From an uncultured Clostridia bacterium (GTDB lineage: Bacteria; Bacillota; Clostridia; Christensenellales; Borkfalkiaceae), in contig CANPZH010000082.1 of the NCBI GenBank assembly GCA_947589335.1, forward strand, positions 1 through 6,794: DNA of 6,794 bases, read 5' to 3'. A program made the position numbers and the translations under genes. The notes beneath the pieces are model-generated. The model had not been told where the DNA came from. It did no database searches and saw only the letters and a list, made by a program, of their open reading frames with translations. Shown one piece after another: positions 6,669-6,794 of the stretch (positions are counted from its first letter, which is position 1; the number at the start of each line of letters is the position of its first letter).

Positions 6669-6717
6669 CCCCTCTCAGGGGAGCTGACGAGGCGTAGCCG
6701 AGGCTGAGGGGTTTTTT
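6669..6717. repeat. Palindromic REP/MITE-like element with terminator shape
   Basis: Outer arms CCCCTC (6669-6674) and GAGGGG (6706-6711) pair perfectly and are followed by six Ts (6712-6717). Inside are a GGC-GTA-GCC hairpin (6691-6699) and a competing local hairpin, CCCCT-CTC-AGGGG (6669-6681). The pattern of a CCCCTC arm, a GAGCTG motif, a GGCGTAGCC centre and a GAGGGG-T-run end resembles short intergenic repeats I recall from gut Firmicutes genomes; copy number cannot be tested here. On the + strand it is shaped like an intrinsic terminator, though no + gene in the window ends at it. Confidence 0.6.
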
Positions 6718-6732
6718 GATAGTTTATTAAAA

Positions 6733-6786
6733 CCCTTTTGCCTTCGCTGCGCTCAGGCACTTTCCCTAAAAGGGACAGCGAGAGGC
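6733..6786. repeat. Second inverted-repeat element at the window end
   Basis: CCCTTTT (6733-6739) pairs with AAAAGGG (6768-6774), enclosing GCCT/AGGC arms (6740-6743 with 6755-6758). GAGAGG (6780-6785) is the complement of CCTCTC (6671-6676) in the neighbouring element. The two could therefore be halves of one larger inverted-repeat element, possibly continuing past the window. No gene is visible in this stretch. Confidence 0.4.
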
Positions 6787-6794
6787 ATTCTCTT

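Noticed and set aside
6614..6760. Upstream in-frame extension of tag by 49 residues
   Set aside because: The extension is encoded by the palindromic repeat region. ATG 6613 has a good ribosome-binding site and gives the normal Tag N-terminus.

Overview
The window looks like a chromosomal segment of a GC-rich, anaerobic, probably gut-associated member of the Clostridia. This is inferred from four things: a DUF421/DUF4363 gene pair, a hybrid sensor kinase with tandem extracellular substrate-binding domains, a secreted bacterial serpin, and a small palindromic repeat of a kind I associate with intestinal Firmicutes. The species cannot be named from the sequence. Intergenic gaps are short, and recognisable sigma-A-type promoter and hairpin terminator signals are present.

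Layout from left to right. (1) The 3' part of a DUF421 (YetF-like) membrane protein gene (1-609) overlaps a small DUF4363 membrane-anchored protein gene (603-980); both are on the + strand and form one operon. (2) A 17-bp GC-rich hairpin (989-1026) separates this operon from a convergent serpin gene (1051-2385, - strand) that encodes a probable lipoprotein protease inhibitor with an unusually long reactive-centre loop. (3) A divergent intergenic region (2386-2641) carries a strong extended -10 promoter for the kinase gene, a perfect 12-bp palindrome on its -35 box, roughly helically phased T-tracts, and a weaker candidate promoter for the serpin. (4) A large hybrid histidine kinase gene (2642-5941, + strand) encodes signal peptide, two periplasmic-binding-protein-like domains, one membrane segment, HisKA, HATPase and two receiver domains. 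(5) A good bidirectional terminator (5963-5992) separates it from a convergent tag gene (6029-6613, - strand) for 3-methyladenine DNA glycosylase I. (6) The right end (6642-6794) has no gene and holds short inverted-repeat elements.

How the parts may work together: DUF421 and DUF4363 are translationally coupled and probably act together at the membrane. The serpin and the kinase are transcribed divergently from one control region, so the kinase may sense an extracellular peptide or metabolite and the serpin may protect the cell surface from proteases. That link is inference only. No partner response regulator or HPt protein lies in the window. Tag is an ordinary DNA repair gene. I see no CRISPR array, tRNA, rRNA, phage gene or transposase.
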